This document shows positions 8,158-15,327 of a stretch of DNA of 25,260 nt, piece by piece. This stretch comes from a virus. The stretch lies in the IMG/VR virus record IMGVR_UViG_3300022562_000435, positions 1-25,260 of that record, one strand, 5' to 3'. The notes beneath the pieces were generated by a model. That model did no database searches. It saw nothing but the letters and a program-made list of their open reading frames with translations, and was not told the origin of the DNA. Position numbers and translations under genes: made by a program. Every line of letters starts with the position of its first letter. Position 1 is the first letter of the stretch.

Positions 8158-8652
8158 ATGTCAACTAACAGGGGTGTTATTAAAGGAGTGAATGATTTAA
8201 AACATAAAGTGGAATTAGCAACAAATCTTTTACAAGAGATTTCGGAACGAGAATATTCGGCGAAGTGGGATACTCGTTATATTAACAATTTACCTAATGC
8301 GTCATTTGCAGTTGTTGAAAAGGGCTATAGCGAAGGAAAGGATAAGAGAGCGCGTCATTTACCGCACCACGATAGTAGTGTAACGTCGGCCACCGAGAAT
8401 TCTTCTGTGGATCTACCACATTACAGGAATGCGTTAGCCCGTGTGAATCAAATTAAAAGCATATTAGGTACAGAAAGTGATGCCGCTTTGAGAAAAAAGG
8501 CAGCCACTCATTTAGAAAAACATAGATCTGTTTTGAACCAAGGAAAAGCCAGTTTCAATCTTGTACAAGCCTGTCTATGGAATGAGTGTGAGGTTCTTTT
8601 TAAGAAAAACGTCGAACCACTTCTTTCCGATGCTATTCCGAAGGAGGAATAA
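8158..8652 (+). CDS. Capsid-module protein with DLPHYRNALAR motif
   Basis: A 164-residue soluble, mainly helical protein. It carries a segment I associate with phage head-module proteins: YINNLPNASFAVVEKG (about residues 41-56), then RHLPHHD, then VDLPHYRNALARVNQIKS (about 83-100). Such segments often occur fused to, or next to, prohead proteases. Here it is a separate gene right after the probable protease, which supports a role in prohead assembly or maturation. The exact function of this domain is not known to me. The start ATG has AGGAG about six bases upstream. The end overlaps the strong AAGGAGGAAT ribosome site of the next gene. A C-terminal helical region contains one cysteine pair (CLWNEC). 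Confidence 0.68.
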   Translation: MSTNRGVIKGVNDLKHKVELATNLLQEISEREYSAKWDTRYINNLPNASFAVVEKGYSEGKDKRARHLPHHDSSVTSATENSSVDLPHYRNALARVNQIKSILGTESDAALRKKAATHLEKHRSVLNQGKASFNLVQACLWNECEVLFKKNVEPLLSDAIPKEE

Positions 8653-8654
8653 TA

Positions 8655-8972
8655 ATGGTTAGAAAGGATTATGAAGGTATTCCCAAAAAAAGGAGGCTGT
8701 ACGTAGATGCGTCTGGCCACCAGATTCCTCTCGACAAGCGCAGCGGAGCTAGCCATTATCAGCTGGTCGCGTCTTCCGGGACGATTACTGGGGCTGGCCA
8801 TTTGACCGTGACAGGCACAGAGTTTAAGCCTGACACTGTAGTAACAGCGTCGTATAATAGTTCTAGCGCAGGCACTTTGCCAATTGCCATTACTTTAACA
8901 GATGGTACTGTTACTTTTAAAGGCGACGCTACTACAGATTTTTACTACATTGCGGTCAACTTGTCGTCTTAG
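8655..8972 (+). CDS. Small beta-rich hypothetical protein of the head module
   Basis: A 105-residue protein, unrecognised. The first ~35 residues are basic and polar (IPKKRRLYVDASG). The rest is Thr/Ser/Gly/Val-rich with alternating hydrophobic residues (GAGHLTVTGTEF, PIAITLTDGTVTF), which suggests a small all-beta domain. No signal peptide or membrane segment is seen. A strong AAGGAGG site precedes the ATG, and the start lies two bases after the previous stop. Placement between the protease-associated gene and the scaffold candidate suggests a minor capsid or cement protein, but this is position only. Confidence 0.62.
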   Translation: MVRKDYEGIPKKRRLYVDASGHQIPLDKRSGASHYQLVASSGTITGAGHLTVTGTEFKPDTVVTASYNSSSAGTLPIAITLTDGTVTFKGDATTDFYYIAVNLSS

Positions 8973-9015
8973 AGGCGTCTAGAATACAGACCTACGGATA
9001 ATTAGGAGGTTAATA

Positions 9016-9741
9016 ATGGATATTAACAAAGTCAAGGACGAGGTTACCAAGCTCGTCGAAGACATCCTCTCCAAGAAAGCAGAGGCTGGAATCCAGGCCG
9101 ATGTGGAGGAGGCTCTACGTGCTGCTGAGAAGTCGATCACAGATTTAGTGAATCGGGTAGCAGAAGTAGAGGCTCAGTCTGCAGTAAATGCGGGCACTAT
9201 CGAGGAGCTTGAGGGGTCAAAGGCCCAGCTTGAGTCCGAGTTAGCTGCAAAGACTGAGGAGCTTGAGGCCGCCAAGAAGCTCGGTGAGGAGCTATTGCAC
9301 CGTGCCCAGGCTGCTGAGGGGACCTTGGAGACGATGGAGAAGGACAAGCTGGTCGCAGACCGTATGTCTGAGCTCGACGGGCTGCGCGTGGCGCGAGCCG
9401 GAGAGGCCAGAGAGAAGCAGGTCGAGCTTGTACGAGCTATGTCCGACGACAGTTTTGCTGCTTATAAAGAGGAAATGGTAGCTCTTCGTGAAGAGCTTGT
9501 CGCGTCCATTAAGGAGGAGCTTGCTTCTTCTGGGACTAATAACACAGAGGCAGGATCTGCTGACGATTCAGAGGGGGTTGTTACCCCTCCCGCTGATGTC
9601 GCTAGCGCACTAGAGACTGCTTCTACTACTTTGCCAAATCTTGAGACATCTTCGACCAACAACCGTTGGAAGAACTTCGGCGAGGGTCTTGCTAATTATA
9701 TCAAGAGCCAGCGTGGCGAAGCGTCCAAGGATAAACGATAA
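9016..9741 (+). CDS. Probable capsid scaffolding protein
   Basis: A 241-residue acidic protein dominated by a long coiled coil (about residues 5-170), rich in Glu, Ala, Leu and Lys with heptad-like spacing and no cysteines. A Ser/Thr/Asn-rich acidic linker follows (about 172-212), then a short basic C-terminal end, NNRWKNFGEGLANYIKSQRG and KDKR. Scaffolding proteins are typically such elongated helical proteins with a basic C-terminal hook that binds the capsid protein. They fill the prohead and are removed by the protease. The order protease - scaffold - decoration - capsid supports this. Codon use is noticeably G+C-richer than upstream genes, consistent with high expression. TAGGAGG at 9003-9009 is a strong ribosome site. 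Confidence 0.72.
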   Translation: MDINKVKDEVTKLVEDILSKKAEAGIQADVEEALRAAEKSITDLVNRVAEVEAQSAVNAGTIEELEGSKAQLESELAAKTEELEAAKKLGEELLHRAQAAEGTLETMEKDKLVADRMSELDGLRVARAGEAREKQVELVRAMSDDSFAAYKEEMVALREELVASIKEELASSGTNNTEAGSADDSEGVVTPPADVASALETASTTLPNLETSSTNNRWKNFGEGLANYIKSQRGEASKDKR

Positions 9742-9753
9742 TAGGAGGATAAC

Positions 9754-10245
9754 ATGACGTTCGTTCTCAGACATCCTGCACAGGAAGTGCAATTTTTGAA
9801 GTTCACGGATTCTCCTACGGAGACCCGTCCTATTCCTGCTGGGCGTCTCGTTAGACTGGTAGATGACCGCACGGTTGACACTATTGCCGATGCCAGTAAT
9901 GCCGCTCAGTTCCCCGTAGGCTGGCTTATGCAGAAGGTTAAGGATGCTTATACCGATTTCCCAGCGAACTTTAGGCTTCGCGGAGATCTCGGTTCATCTG
10001 ATGCCTTCGTAGGCGATCCAGTCGCCGTTGCATGCGGCCCCGGGGCAGTATACGAGACAGATCAGTATGTAGATGAAGGTAGCGATGGTATTGCTGCCGG
10101 AACCCTGCTCTACCCAGATGACGACGGTAAGTTGTCAGACACCAACGCTGATAGCGCTGGTGCCGCTGCTGCTGTGGCCCTCAATACGTTGTCGGCCGCC
10201 AACACAGCTGCTGGAGAGATGCTCTTAATCAAGGCTTTGGTCTAA
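9754..10245 (+). CDS. Probable capsid decoration / head stabilisation protein
   Basis: A 163-residue protein just upstream of the major capsid gene, with strong AGGAGG spacing and G+C-rich codon use like its neighbours, so it is probably abundant. It is acidic and Ala/Gly/Asp-rich. It starts with beta-like segments (FVLRHPAQEVQFLKF) and includes PIPAGRLVRLVD and FVGDPVAVACGPGAVYETD, then an Ala-rich stretch (GAAAAVALNTLSAANTAAGE) and a final LLIKALV strand. A small, Gly/Ala-rich, barrel-like protein paired with a major capsid gene is the usual profile of head decoration proteins, which bind the outer shell and stabilise it. No specific family motif was recognised, so the call relies on context and character. 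Confidence 0.6.
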   Translation: MTFVLRHPAQEVQFLKFTDSPTETRPIPAGRLVRLVDDRTVDTIADASNAAQFPVGWLMQKVKDAYTDFPANFRLRGDLGSSDAFVGDPVAVACGPGAVYETDQYVDEGSDGIAAGTLLYPDDDGKLSDTNADSAGAAAAVALNTLSAANTAAGEMLLIKALV

Positions 10246-10255
10246 GGAGGTTGCT

Positions 10256-11329
10256 ATGGATACTCTAAGAGAGCTAAAAGAACTTTTCAGAGCCACGGCA
10301 GCGATTGACACAGAGCAAGGACAGAAGGCATTTCAGGAGTTCTGCGCAGCGATTCGTACTCCTATCCTTCAGGAAGTTAAGTATCAGTCCACTGTTCGAG
10401 ATCTATTCGCAGTCGAGGTTCTTGAGCCAGGTGCTCAGGCCGTTTACCCAGTCGCCGATGACTTTGAGCTTCCTGTTTGGGTTCTCCCTGGACTAGGTTA
10501 TGCTGCTCAGAATTTCATCGAGGGCGTAGGTGAGGATGTATATGTACCAACCTTCACCATTGATACAGCCGCCGATTGGAAGATTCAGTACGCATTGGAG
10601 TCTCGCGTAGACATCGCAGCGCGCGCTGCTCGTAAGGCAGCTGCAGCTGTTGCTGAGTACGAGGAGGAGAGTGGTTGGCGTGTTATTGTACCTGCTGGTA
10701 CGACTAATTTCGCTGCCACGGGCCTTCTACCTTCACGCACAGCTCCTGTTTACGAGGTTCCTGCCGCCTCTGCTGGGGCAGGCTATCTTTCTAAGGAACT
10801 CATCAATAAGATGATCATTGGGTTCCAGCGTGTCGGTCGTACCCTTACGGATTTGTGGGTATCCCCTGAGGATGCCGCGGATATCCGTGAGTGGACAGAG
10901 ACCGATATTGATCCTGTAACTCGTCGCGAGATTTTCCAGGCTGCTGGAATGGGTGCCGTTTGGAATGTCCAGCTGCACGTTCTTCCTCACCTGGGTGGAC
11001 CTGGTAAGTTCAACATCAATGGTTCTACTTCTTCTTATGGACTGTTCCTTGCCGATGGTGCTGGTGATTATGGTGACTACCACCTCGACAACCCGAACGT
11101 TGTTGGTTCCAATGGGGAGGTTACGACTGCTGGTGAGACTCAGATTTGGGGCTTCGATATGACAGCTAACGACTCGCTCGTTATGCCTGTCAAGCAGGAG
11201 TTCCAGGTATTCGATGATCCGACACTCCACCGCCGACAGAAGCAGGGCTTCTACGGTTGGGAGATCGTAGGCTTCGCGTGCCTTGATTCTAGAATGCTTG
11301 GACTCGGAGTAATCGACCGTAGTCTATAA
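10256..11329 (+). CDS. Major capsid protein (HK97-fold candidate)
   Basis: A 357-residue protein expected to form the icosahedral shell. It has a helical N-terminal arm (LRELKELFRATAAID), then VRDLFAVEVLEPGAQAVYPV (about 47-66). A central helix typical of the spine region is seen (VDIAARAARKAAAAVAEYEEESG, read in parts, about 118-140). Later come GFQRVGRTLTDLWVSPEDAADIREW (in parts, about 189-213) and a C-terminal QGFYGWEIVGFACLDSRMLG. This succession matches HK97-like capsid proteins of larger phages. Codon use is the most biased and G+C-rich of the window, fitting the most abundant virion protein. A strong AAGGAGG site overlaps the previous stop, and a strong hairpin follows the gene. No long N-terminal delta domain is evident, consistent with a separate scaffold gene. 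Confidence 0.88.
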   Translation: MDTLRELKELFRATAAIDTEQGQKAFQEFCAAIRTPILQEVKYQSTVRDLFAVEVLEPGAQAVYPVADDFELPVWVLPGLGYAAQNFIEGVGEDVYVPTFTIDTAADWKIQYALESRVDIAARAARKAAAAVAEYEEESGWRVIVPAGTTNFAATGLLPSRTAPVYEVPAASAGAGYLSKELINKMIIGFQRVGRTLTDLWVSPEDAADIREWTETDIDPVTRREIFQAAGMGAVWNVQLHVLPHLGGPGKFNINGSTSSYGLFLADGAGDYGDYHLDNPNVVGSNGEVTTAGETQIWGFDMTANDSLVMPVKQEFQVFDDPTLHRRQKQGFYGWEIVGFACLDSRMLGLGVIDRSL

Positions 11330-11338
11330 TATTTACCC

Positions 11339-11369
11339 AACTAAGCGCGCCCTTGTGGCGCGCTTAGTT
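11339..11369 (+). terminator. Perfect 13-bp hairpin after the major capsid gene
   Basis: The arms AACTAAGCGCGCC (11339-11351) and GGCGCGCTTAGTT (11357-11369) are exact reverse complements around the loop CTTGT. No uridine run follows. Instead, six bases later, a smaller hairpin (TTGCC and GGCAA, 11375-11386) occurs before the next ribosome site. This could be a partial or factor-assisted terminator, or an mRNA 3'-end stabiliser that keeps capsid mRNA abundant. The structure is certain from sequence; the function is inferred. Confidence 0.6.
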
Positions 11370-11406
11370 ACAAGTTGCCTTGGCAATTATTGTATTGGAG
11401 GTTTAA

Positions 11407-11922
11407 ATGATCAAGGGATATGTTATAAATAATTTAGGTAGAGGAAAACACATTTTTAAACGGTCGGTGCCCCCAGGGATGAAAGTGCCTTTAGACCAGC
11501 TCTACGAACTCTATTCAAAAAATTACGAAGGTAAGTTTGATACGGAATTTATAGACTGGCTTGAGAAAACGAAAATACCAAAAGGGTCAGGATTTGATAT
11601 TGTACTAGAGGCAATCCTACCTGACGATATAAAAGATACTGAAACAGGTAGTACAAATATTCCTGAAACCATAAGTTTCCTTATCCCCGTGGAGAGTGCT
11701 CAGACCGACCCAGAGCCAGAACCGGAAATTAGACTACCTCCGCCAAGAAAAATGACTTCACGTCAAATAGCGGATTTAAAGATTAAGGATAACCCAAAGA
11801 TAGTCCTTCAGCATATCAGCAGTGTCCATAAACTAAGGCGCGCTCTAACCCTCTGTAAGGATAAGCCGGGGAAGGAGACTTTGTCTCGCCTCATACGAGA
11901 GAGAATGACAGAGATTTCTTAG
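11407..11922 (+). CDS. Hypothetical protein with proline linker and helical C-terminal domain
   Basis: A 171-residue two-part protein. Residues 1-95 form a small domain starting IKGYVINNLGRGKHIFKR and containing FIDWLEKTKIPKGSGFDI. Residues ~100-114 are an acidic-proline linker (DPEPEPEIRLPPPRK). The C-terminal ~57 residues are basic and helical, with IADLKIKDNPKIVLQHIS and HKLRRALTLCKDKPGK. I recognise no family with confidence. The basic helical end could bind nucleic acid or a capsid partner. It is the first gene after the capsid hairpin, with TTGGAGG upstream of its ATG, and its more A+T-rich codons suggest lower expression than the capsid genes. A minor virion or vertex protein is possible. 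Confidence 0.62.
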   Translation: MIKGYVINNLGRGKHIFKRSVPPGMKVPLDQLYELYSKNYEGKFDTEFIDWLEKTKIPKGSGFDIVLEAILPDDIKDTETGSTNIPETISFLIPVESAQTDPEPEPEIRLPPPRKMTSRQIADLKIKDNPKIVLQHISSVHKLRRALTLCKDKPGKETLSRLIRERMTEIS

Positions 11923-11940
11923 AAAGGTGTTATTGACGTG

Positions 11941-12273
11941 ATGTACTTCATTATTTTATTAATAAGTGTAGTAGTAAATGAAGGGCTAGCTGAACTTGTA
12001 TCCAAATCTATGTTTTTTGGACCTTTTAGAGATTCTCTGGCTAGCAGCAACAATGGTGTTCTTGGGTTCTTTAGTAGGGCTATAACCTGCCCTTATTGCT
12101 GCTCTGTTTGGACGGCTATGTTTCTTACTACACTTGTGTTCATCTCATACAGACCTATCCTTACCGGGGATGTGTTAGTTGATGCATTCCTCTTCCTCGT
12201 AGCCTGCCACAGACTTGCCAACCATTTACATGATATAAGCGATAGGTACTTCTCTAAAGATATTTTGAAGTAG
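11941..12273 (+). CDS. Small membrane protein, DUF1360-like
   Basis: A 110-residue inner-membrane protein candidate. An N-terminal hydrophobic segment (YFIILLISVVVN) and two further hydrophobic stretches (VWTAMFLTTLVFIS; VDAFLFLVACHRLANHL) predict about three membrane spans. The motif CPYCCSVWTAM after a short amphipathic region matches the CxxCxxxW signature I associate with the DUF1360 family of small bacterial and phage membrane proteins, whose function is unknown. I start it at ATG 11941; a GTG directly before it (11938) is equally in frame and slightly better spaced from AAAGGTG. A membrane protein inside a virion operon is unusual; host-membrane modification or superinfection exclusion are guesses. 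Confidence 0.65.
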   Translation: MYFIILLISVVVNEGLAELVSKSMFFGPFRDSLASSNNGVLGFFSRAITCPYCCSVWTAMFLTTLVFISYRPILTGDVLVDAFLFLVACHRLANHLHDISDRYFSKDILK

Positions 12274-12289
12274 ATAGGAGTTTTTGTAC

Positions 12290-12634
12290 ATGAGTAGATT
12301 TATTGTGCATGACCGGGTCGGAGTCCGGGGACAGAATGTCCCTGTAGACGAAGATACCTTTAAAGACATTCCGGAAGAGTTATATTCAGACTTGGATAGG
12401 GTACAACAGTACGCTACTGAGTTGGAAAATGCAAGGCATGAGTTGGGCCGATTGATGCAGCTAGTCAGTCACCTTACCAATGTCTGCAATACAGCCGATC
12501 GTAATCTTACACAAGCAAAGAAATCTATAATCGAAGGTATGGATTTGGAAGATGCGAATTGGGCCATAGATTTTGAGAGGAAGCAGATAGGCAAAGTATT
12601 ACCAGTTCAAAAGCCTATGCCCAGGGTAGCATAA
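12290..12634 (+). CDS. Small helical/coiled-coil hypothetical protein
   Basis: A 114-residue unrecognised protein. Residues 1-25 are mixed (SRFIVHDRVGVRGQNV), followed by a long helical region (about 26-95) with heptad-like hydrophobics: LDRVQQYATELENARHELG and LMQLVSHLTNVCNTADRN. It ends in a short basic, proline-containing tail. I choose ATG 12290 because AGGAG at 12276-12280 is nine bases upstream; the in-frame TTG at 12284 would be only three bases from that site. It lies between the membrane protein and the fibre cassette. An assembly chaperone for fibres is conceivable, but nothing specific supports it. Confidence 0.6.
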   Translation: MSRFIVHDRVGVRGQNVPVDEDTFKDIPEELYSDLDRVQQYATELENARHELGRLMQLVSHLTNVCNTADRNLTQAKKSIIEGMDLEDANWAIDFERKQIGKVLPVQKPMPRVA

Positions 12635-12647
12635 TTGGCAGCATAGT

Positions 12648-13577
12648 ATGTCCATAGATACATCGAGGTTTGAGAACTCTATACGCTACGAAGTTGTGTT
12701 AGAGGATGGCCATACTGTAGAGTATTGGTCTACTTCTACGTCGGCTGCTAATTTATCCTTAGACACTACACATGTTACTGGTAAGAGCTCACTCTCATTC
12801 GATAAGATTGCAGGGGCAACATCTGCCACTATATATAGGAATCCATCTGAAATAGGTGTGTTAGACCTTAGTATGTTCGCTCTAACAGGGCGTTTTTATG
12901 TATGGGTATATTTTACTTCTATTGCAGATATTTCTAGCGTAACTTTGTCCTTAGGGACAGACTCGGCCAATTGTTTTAATTGGTCTAAGTCTGTATCAGA
13001 CCTACAGGATGGGTGGAACGAGCTACAGTTTAAATGTACTGATTTTTCCCAATCCGGGAATGGTTTAAATTGGTATAATATACAATACGTGGCCCTGTCG
13101 GTGGGTTTTAGTTCTTCTTCAGATACACTTACAGGTATCGTTCTAGACTCGATTACTATTCAGGACCCTCTGCACAATTATGCCGTAGGGGGTGATGTCA
13201 ATGTCGGCAACTCACCATATAACCACAGGTTATATCAAGTACTAGCTGATGTTACAAATGGTGTTGACAATACTTATTATTACTATATAGACTTAGATAC
13301 TTATAAGTATCTATCTTTACAGTTCATACTAGATGGTGGATCGGGTACAGTCACATGTACTGTAGAAATATCTGCAGCGGATGATGTGGCGTCCCCCTCT
13401 TCTGCCATATATGAGGATATGACCTCATCTTTTTTCTGCGTAAATAACTTTACGCAGAGTACTTACGCAATAGTAGACACTCCATTGCCTGCCAGGTATG
13501 GCAGGGTTAAAGTTGTTGCCAGCACTGGGGGAGCTGATGACGCGGACTGGAAGATCTATTTGGTGAAGACTTACTAG
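12648..13577 (+). CDS. Two-domain virion surface protein with jelly-roll-like N-terminal module (paralogue of 19945-20505)
   Basis: A 309-residue beta-rich protein. Residues ~9-172 form a module shared with the protein at 19945-20505. Both begin ENS(I/L)RY followed by (E/D)DG, then DT(T/L)HV(T/S)G with SFDK (near 39-53), then DGWNELQF or TGWNHLQF with G(N/D)GL(N/D)W (near 121-142), and end with a GIVLDS or GVLLDS strand. Such domains resemble carbohydrate-binding jelly rolls. Residues ~173-309 are a second beta domain, rich in Tyr, Ser and Asp, found only in this copy. No signal peptide is seen. Placement at the head of the fibre cassette suggests a surface-displayed glycan-binding or fibre-attachment protein. 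The fold is inferred from pattern, not proven. Confidence 0.65.
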   Translation: MSIDTSRFENSIRYEVVLEDGHTVEYWSTSTSAANLSLDTTHVTGKSSLSFDKIAGATSATIYRNPSEIGVLDLSMFALTGRFYVWVYFTSIADISSVTLSLGTDSANCFNWSKSVSDLQDGWNELQFKCTDFSQSGNGLNWYNIQYVALSVGFSSSSDTLTGIVLDSITIQDPLHNYAVGGDVNVGNSPYNHRLYQVLADVTNGVDNTYYYYIDLDTYKYLSLQFILDGGSGTVTCTVEISAADDVASPSSAIYEDMTSSFFCVNNFTQSTYAIVDTPLPARYGRVKVVASTGGADDADWKIYLVKTY

Positions 13578-13589
13578 AGGAGGCGCGCC

Positions 13590-14294
13590 GTGACAGTTTA
13601 TAGAAGTTCAGCTGTGGCGTTTAATTCTGGGTGGGATCAGACGTGTCTACTAAAATTAGGGGACTATTATTTTTGGGTCGATTCTGTAAGTACATTACGG
13701 ATCAAGCAAGGGTCCCCTACCTCCGATATGGATGGTACTCCAATAGGTAGTGGCGGAGGGGAAGTAAATACAGCTTCAAATATAGGTGCGACCGGAGTCG
13801 GGGTTTTTTATCAGAAAGTTGGTGTAGATCTTCAATTTAAGACGGTTACCTCAGGAAGCAACCTGATATATGTTCAGGATGATTCTTCGAACCACCAAAT
13901 AGCAATTGATGTCAGAAACGATCTGCCTGAGTGGAATGCCAATGCCCTACAAGGAAATTCTATCGCATCAGGAGTGCCTGTAGACGGACAGATTCTACGG
14001 TGGAACTCCGGAAGTTCTCAGTGGGGTTACGATTATGAAATGGCCGGACCAGGTATTAAGAGGGGTATTGTTGATAATACTTCATTTTCTGGTTCCCCAT
14101 ATAGATATAGTGTTTCCTTCGCTACCTCATATTCAGGTACTAGCTACTCTGTAACAGCCACACCAGTGTGCTCTGGTAGTGCTAGTTATCTTATATCTAT
14201 AGAAGATAAGACAGATTACGGATTTATAATTAATACGGGAAGTAATGATATTATTAATCTAGTAGAGGTCGACTGGCAGACCATAAGCATTTAA
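13590..14294 (+). CDS. Short fibre protein with H-type-lectin-like C-terminus
   Basis: A 234-residue modular fibre protein starting at GTG, preceded by AGAGGAGG. Residues ~20-54 (LLKLGDYYFWVD, LRIKQGSPTSDMDGT) resemble a common phage fibre N-terminal domain. A module NIGATGVGVF with LQFKTVTSG and IAIDV (64-108) is followed by the WNA module (EWNANALQG, DGQILRWNSGSSQW, 114-145). A C-terminal domain (~157-234) contains SFSGSPYRYSVSF, YSVTATP, DYGFIINTGSND and a final VDWQTISI. That last pattern is also found in the next three genes and resembles the H-type lectin fold used by many phages for receptor binding. It is the only fibre gene here lacking the YNSTEKRFKVYRNG domain. Confidence 0.7.
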   Translation: MTVYRSSAVAFNSGWDQTCLLKLGDYYFWVDSVSTLRIKQGSPTSDMDGTPIGSGGGEVNTASNIGATGVGVFYQKVGVDLQFKTVTSGSNLIYVQDDSSNHQIAIDVRNDLPEWNANALQGNSIASGVPVDGQILRWNSGSSQWGYDYEMAGPGIKRGIVDNTSFSGSPYRYSVSFATSYSGTSYSVTATPVCSGSASYLISIEDKTDYGFIINTGSNDIINLVEVDWQTISI

Positions 14295-14307
14295 GGGGGG
14301 AAATAAA

Positions 14308-15309
14308 ATGGCGTTATATATACAAGACATAGTACTAAACTCATTAACTTCTGATCCTACCGATCTTCAAGAAGGGTTGATTTGGTACAATTCTACAGAG
14401 AAAAGATTTAAAGTTTACAGAAATGGGAATATCGAGTCATTAAGCGATCTAGATGAGCTTACTTCCCACACCTCCGATCTAGCCAACCCGCACAGTACGA
14501 GTTTAGAGAAAGCTAGACAAGTCTATAGTACTGTTTCCGGCACTATTGACATGGATTCGAATAAAATCCTAAACGTTGGTGACCCAACCCTGGATGGGGA
14601 TGCTGTCAACAAGTTGTACGCTGATAGCTATGTCGGTGGTATTTTGGTTTCTGGTACCCCAACTAATGGCCAACACTTTTCCTATCACGCGGGGAACGGT
14701 GTATGGCAATTTTTGGACGCCGGCACTGTTACTATTACCGGTGCTACTAATATTGGCTCAGGGGAGGGTGTCTACGATAGTATCGTCAATGAGACTTTGC
14801 AGTTTCGTAGCATTGGGACCACTGACCCCTTTGTTACTATTTCTGGAAATATAGATAATACTGAAGTTCATGTTCACGTAGATAACACTGCATACCAATG
14901 GAATGCCAGATGGCTGGACAACATGCCTGTTTCTTCAGGCACCGCAAGTGGGCACCCTGCAGTGGGGGATTTGCTAACTTACTCCAGTTCTAATGGAGGG
15001 GAGTGGAAGCCCGTTGCTCAGTCGGTAATTGGATTCCCTCTTTATCTTAAAGCTGGTCTATTAGGACCAGGCTCTTTTTCGGGAAACCCCAAGGTCGCCT
15101 CGTATTCTGTTGTTGGAGTCCCCTTCCCTACTTCCTATGTAGTCACTGCTACTGCTGAAACTGTAAGTGGTACTGTGTATACTCCTGTCGTACAAAATAA
15201 GACAGGTAGTGGATTTGAGATTAATTTAGGAACAAATGACATTAGTTATCTAGTGTATGTTAACTGGACTGCCATGCCTGCAGACGAGGCGTCGGAGTTC
15301 CCGTACTAG
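14308..15309 (+). CDS. Fibre protein, tandem paralogue 1
   Basis: A 333-residue adhesin-like fibre. Domains in order: WYNSTEKRFKVYRNG start domain (residues ~8-50); NPH-type segment (N60) with SLEKARQVYSTVSG and NKILNVGDPTLDGDA (66-99); GQHFSYHAGNGVWQF (121-135); a VG-module, NIGSGEGVYD to EVHVHVDNT (148-194); WNA module (198-233); H-lectin-like C-terminus (~248-320) with GSFSGNP, YVVTATA, NKTGSGFEINLG and VNWTAM. Proteins with WYN/NPH/WNA modules are trimeric phage fibres, and the C-terminus probably binds the receptor. It shares long near-identical stretches with the next gene, including a 43-base identity. TAAGGGGGG provides the ribosome site. Whether it sits on the tail, neck or head is unknown. 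Confidence 0.75.
   Translation: MALYIQDIVLNSLTSDPTDLQEGLIWYNSTEKRFKVYRNGNIESLSDLDELTSHTSDLANPHSTSLEKARQVYSTVSGTIDMDSNKILNVGDPTLDGDAVNKLYADSYVGGILVSGTPTNGQHFSYHAGNGVWQFLDAGTVTITGATNIGSGEGVYDSIVNETLQFRSIGTTDPFVTISGNIDNTEVHVHVDNTAYQWNARWLDNMPVSSGTASGHPAVGDLLTYSSSNGGEWKPVAQSVIGFPLYLKAGLLGPGSFSGNPKVASYSVVGVPFPTSYVVTATAETVSGTVYTPVVQNKTGSGFEINLGTNDISYLVYVNWTAMPADEASEFPY
14504..14546 (+). repeat. 43-base exact direct repeat, copy A
   Basis: These 43 bases, beginning TAGAGAAAGCTAG and ending CCGGCACTAT, are identical to 15524-15566. The two copies lie 1020 bases apart at the same place in two tandem fibre genes whose flanks have diverged. They code for the (L)EKARQVYSTVSGTI segment. Confidence 0.9.
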
Positions 15310-15327
15310 CACTAAGGCTAAGAAAAT

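Noticed and set aside
10733-11230. 165-codon open frame on the - strand opposite the major capsid gene
   Set aside because: It lies wholly within the strongly coding, codon-biased capsid gene, has no ribosome site, and its composition looks like an antisense shadow.
12612-12690. tRNA-like stretch around GGTAGCATAATTGGCAGCAT
   Set aside because: It resembles a tRNA D-arm, but the D stem does not pair, no matching acceptor strand or TTCGA T-loop follows, and it overlaps the end of one gene and the start of the next.
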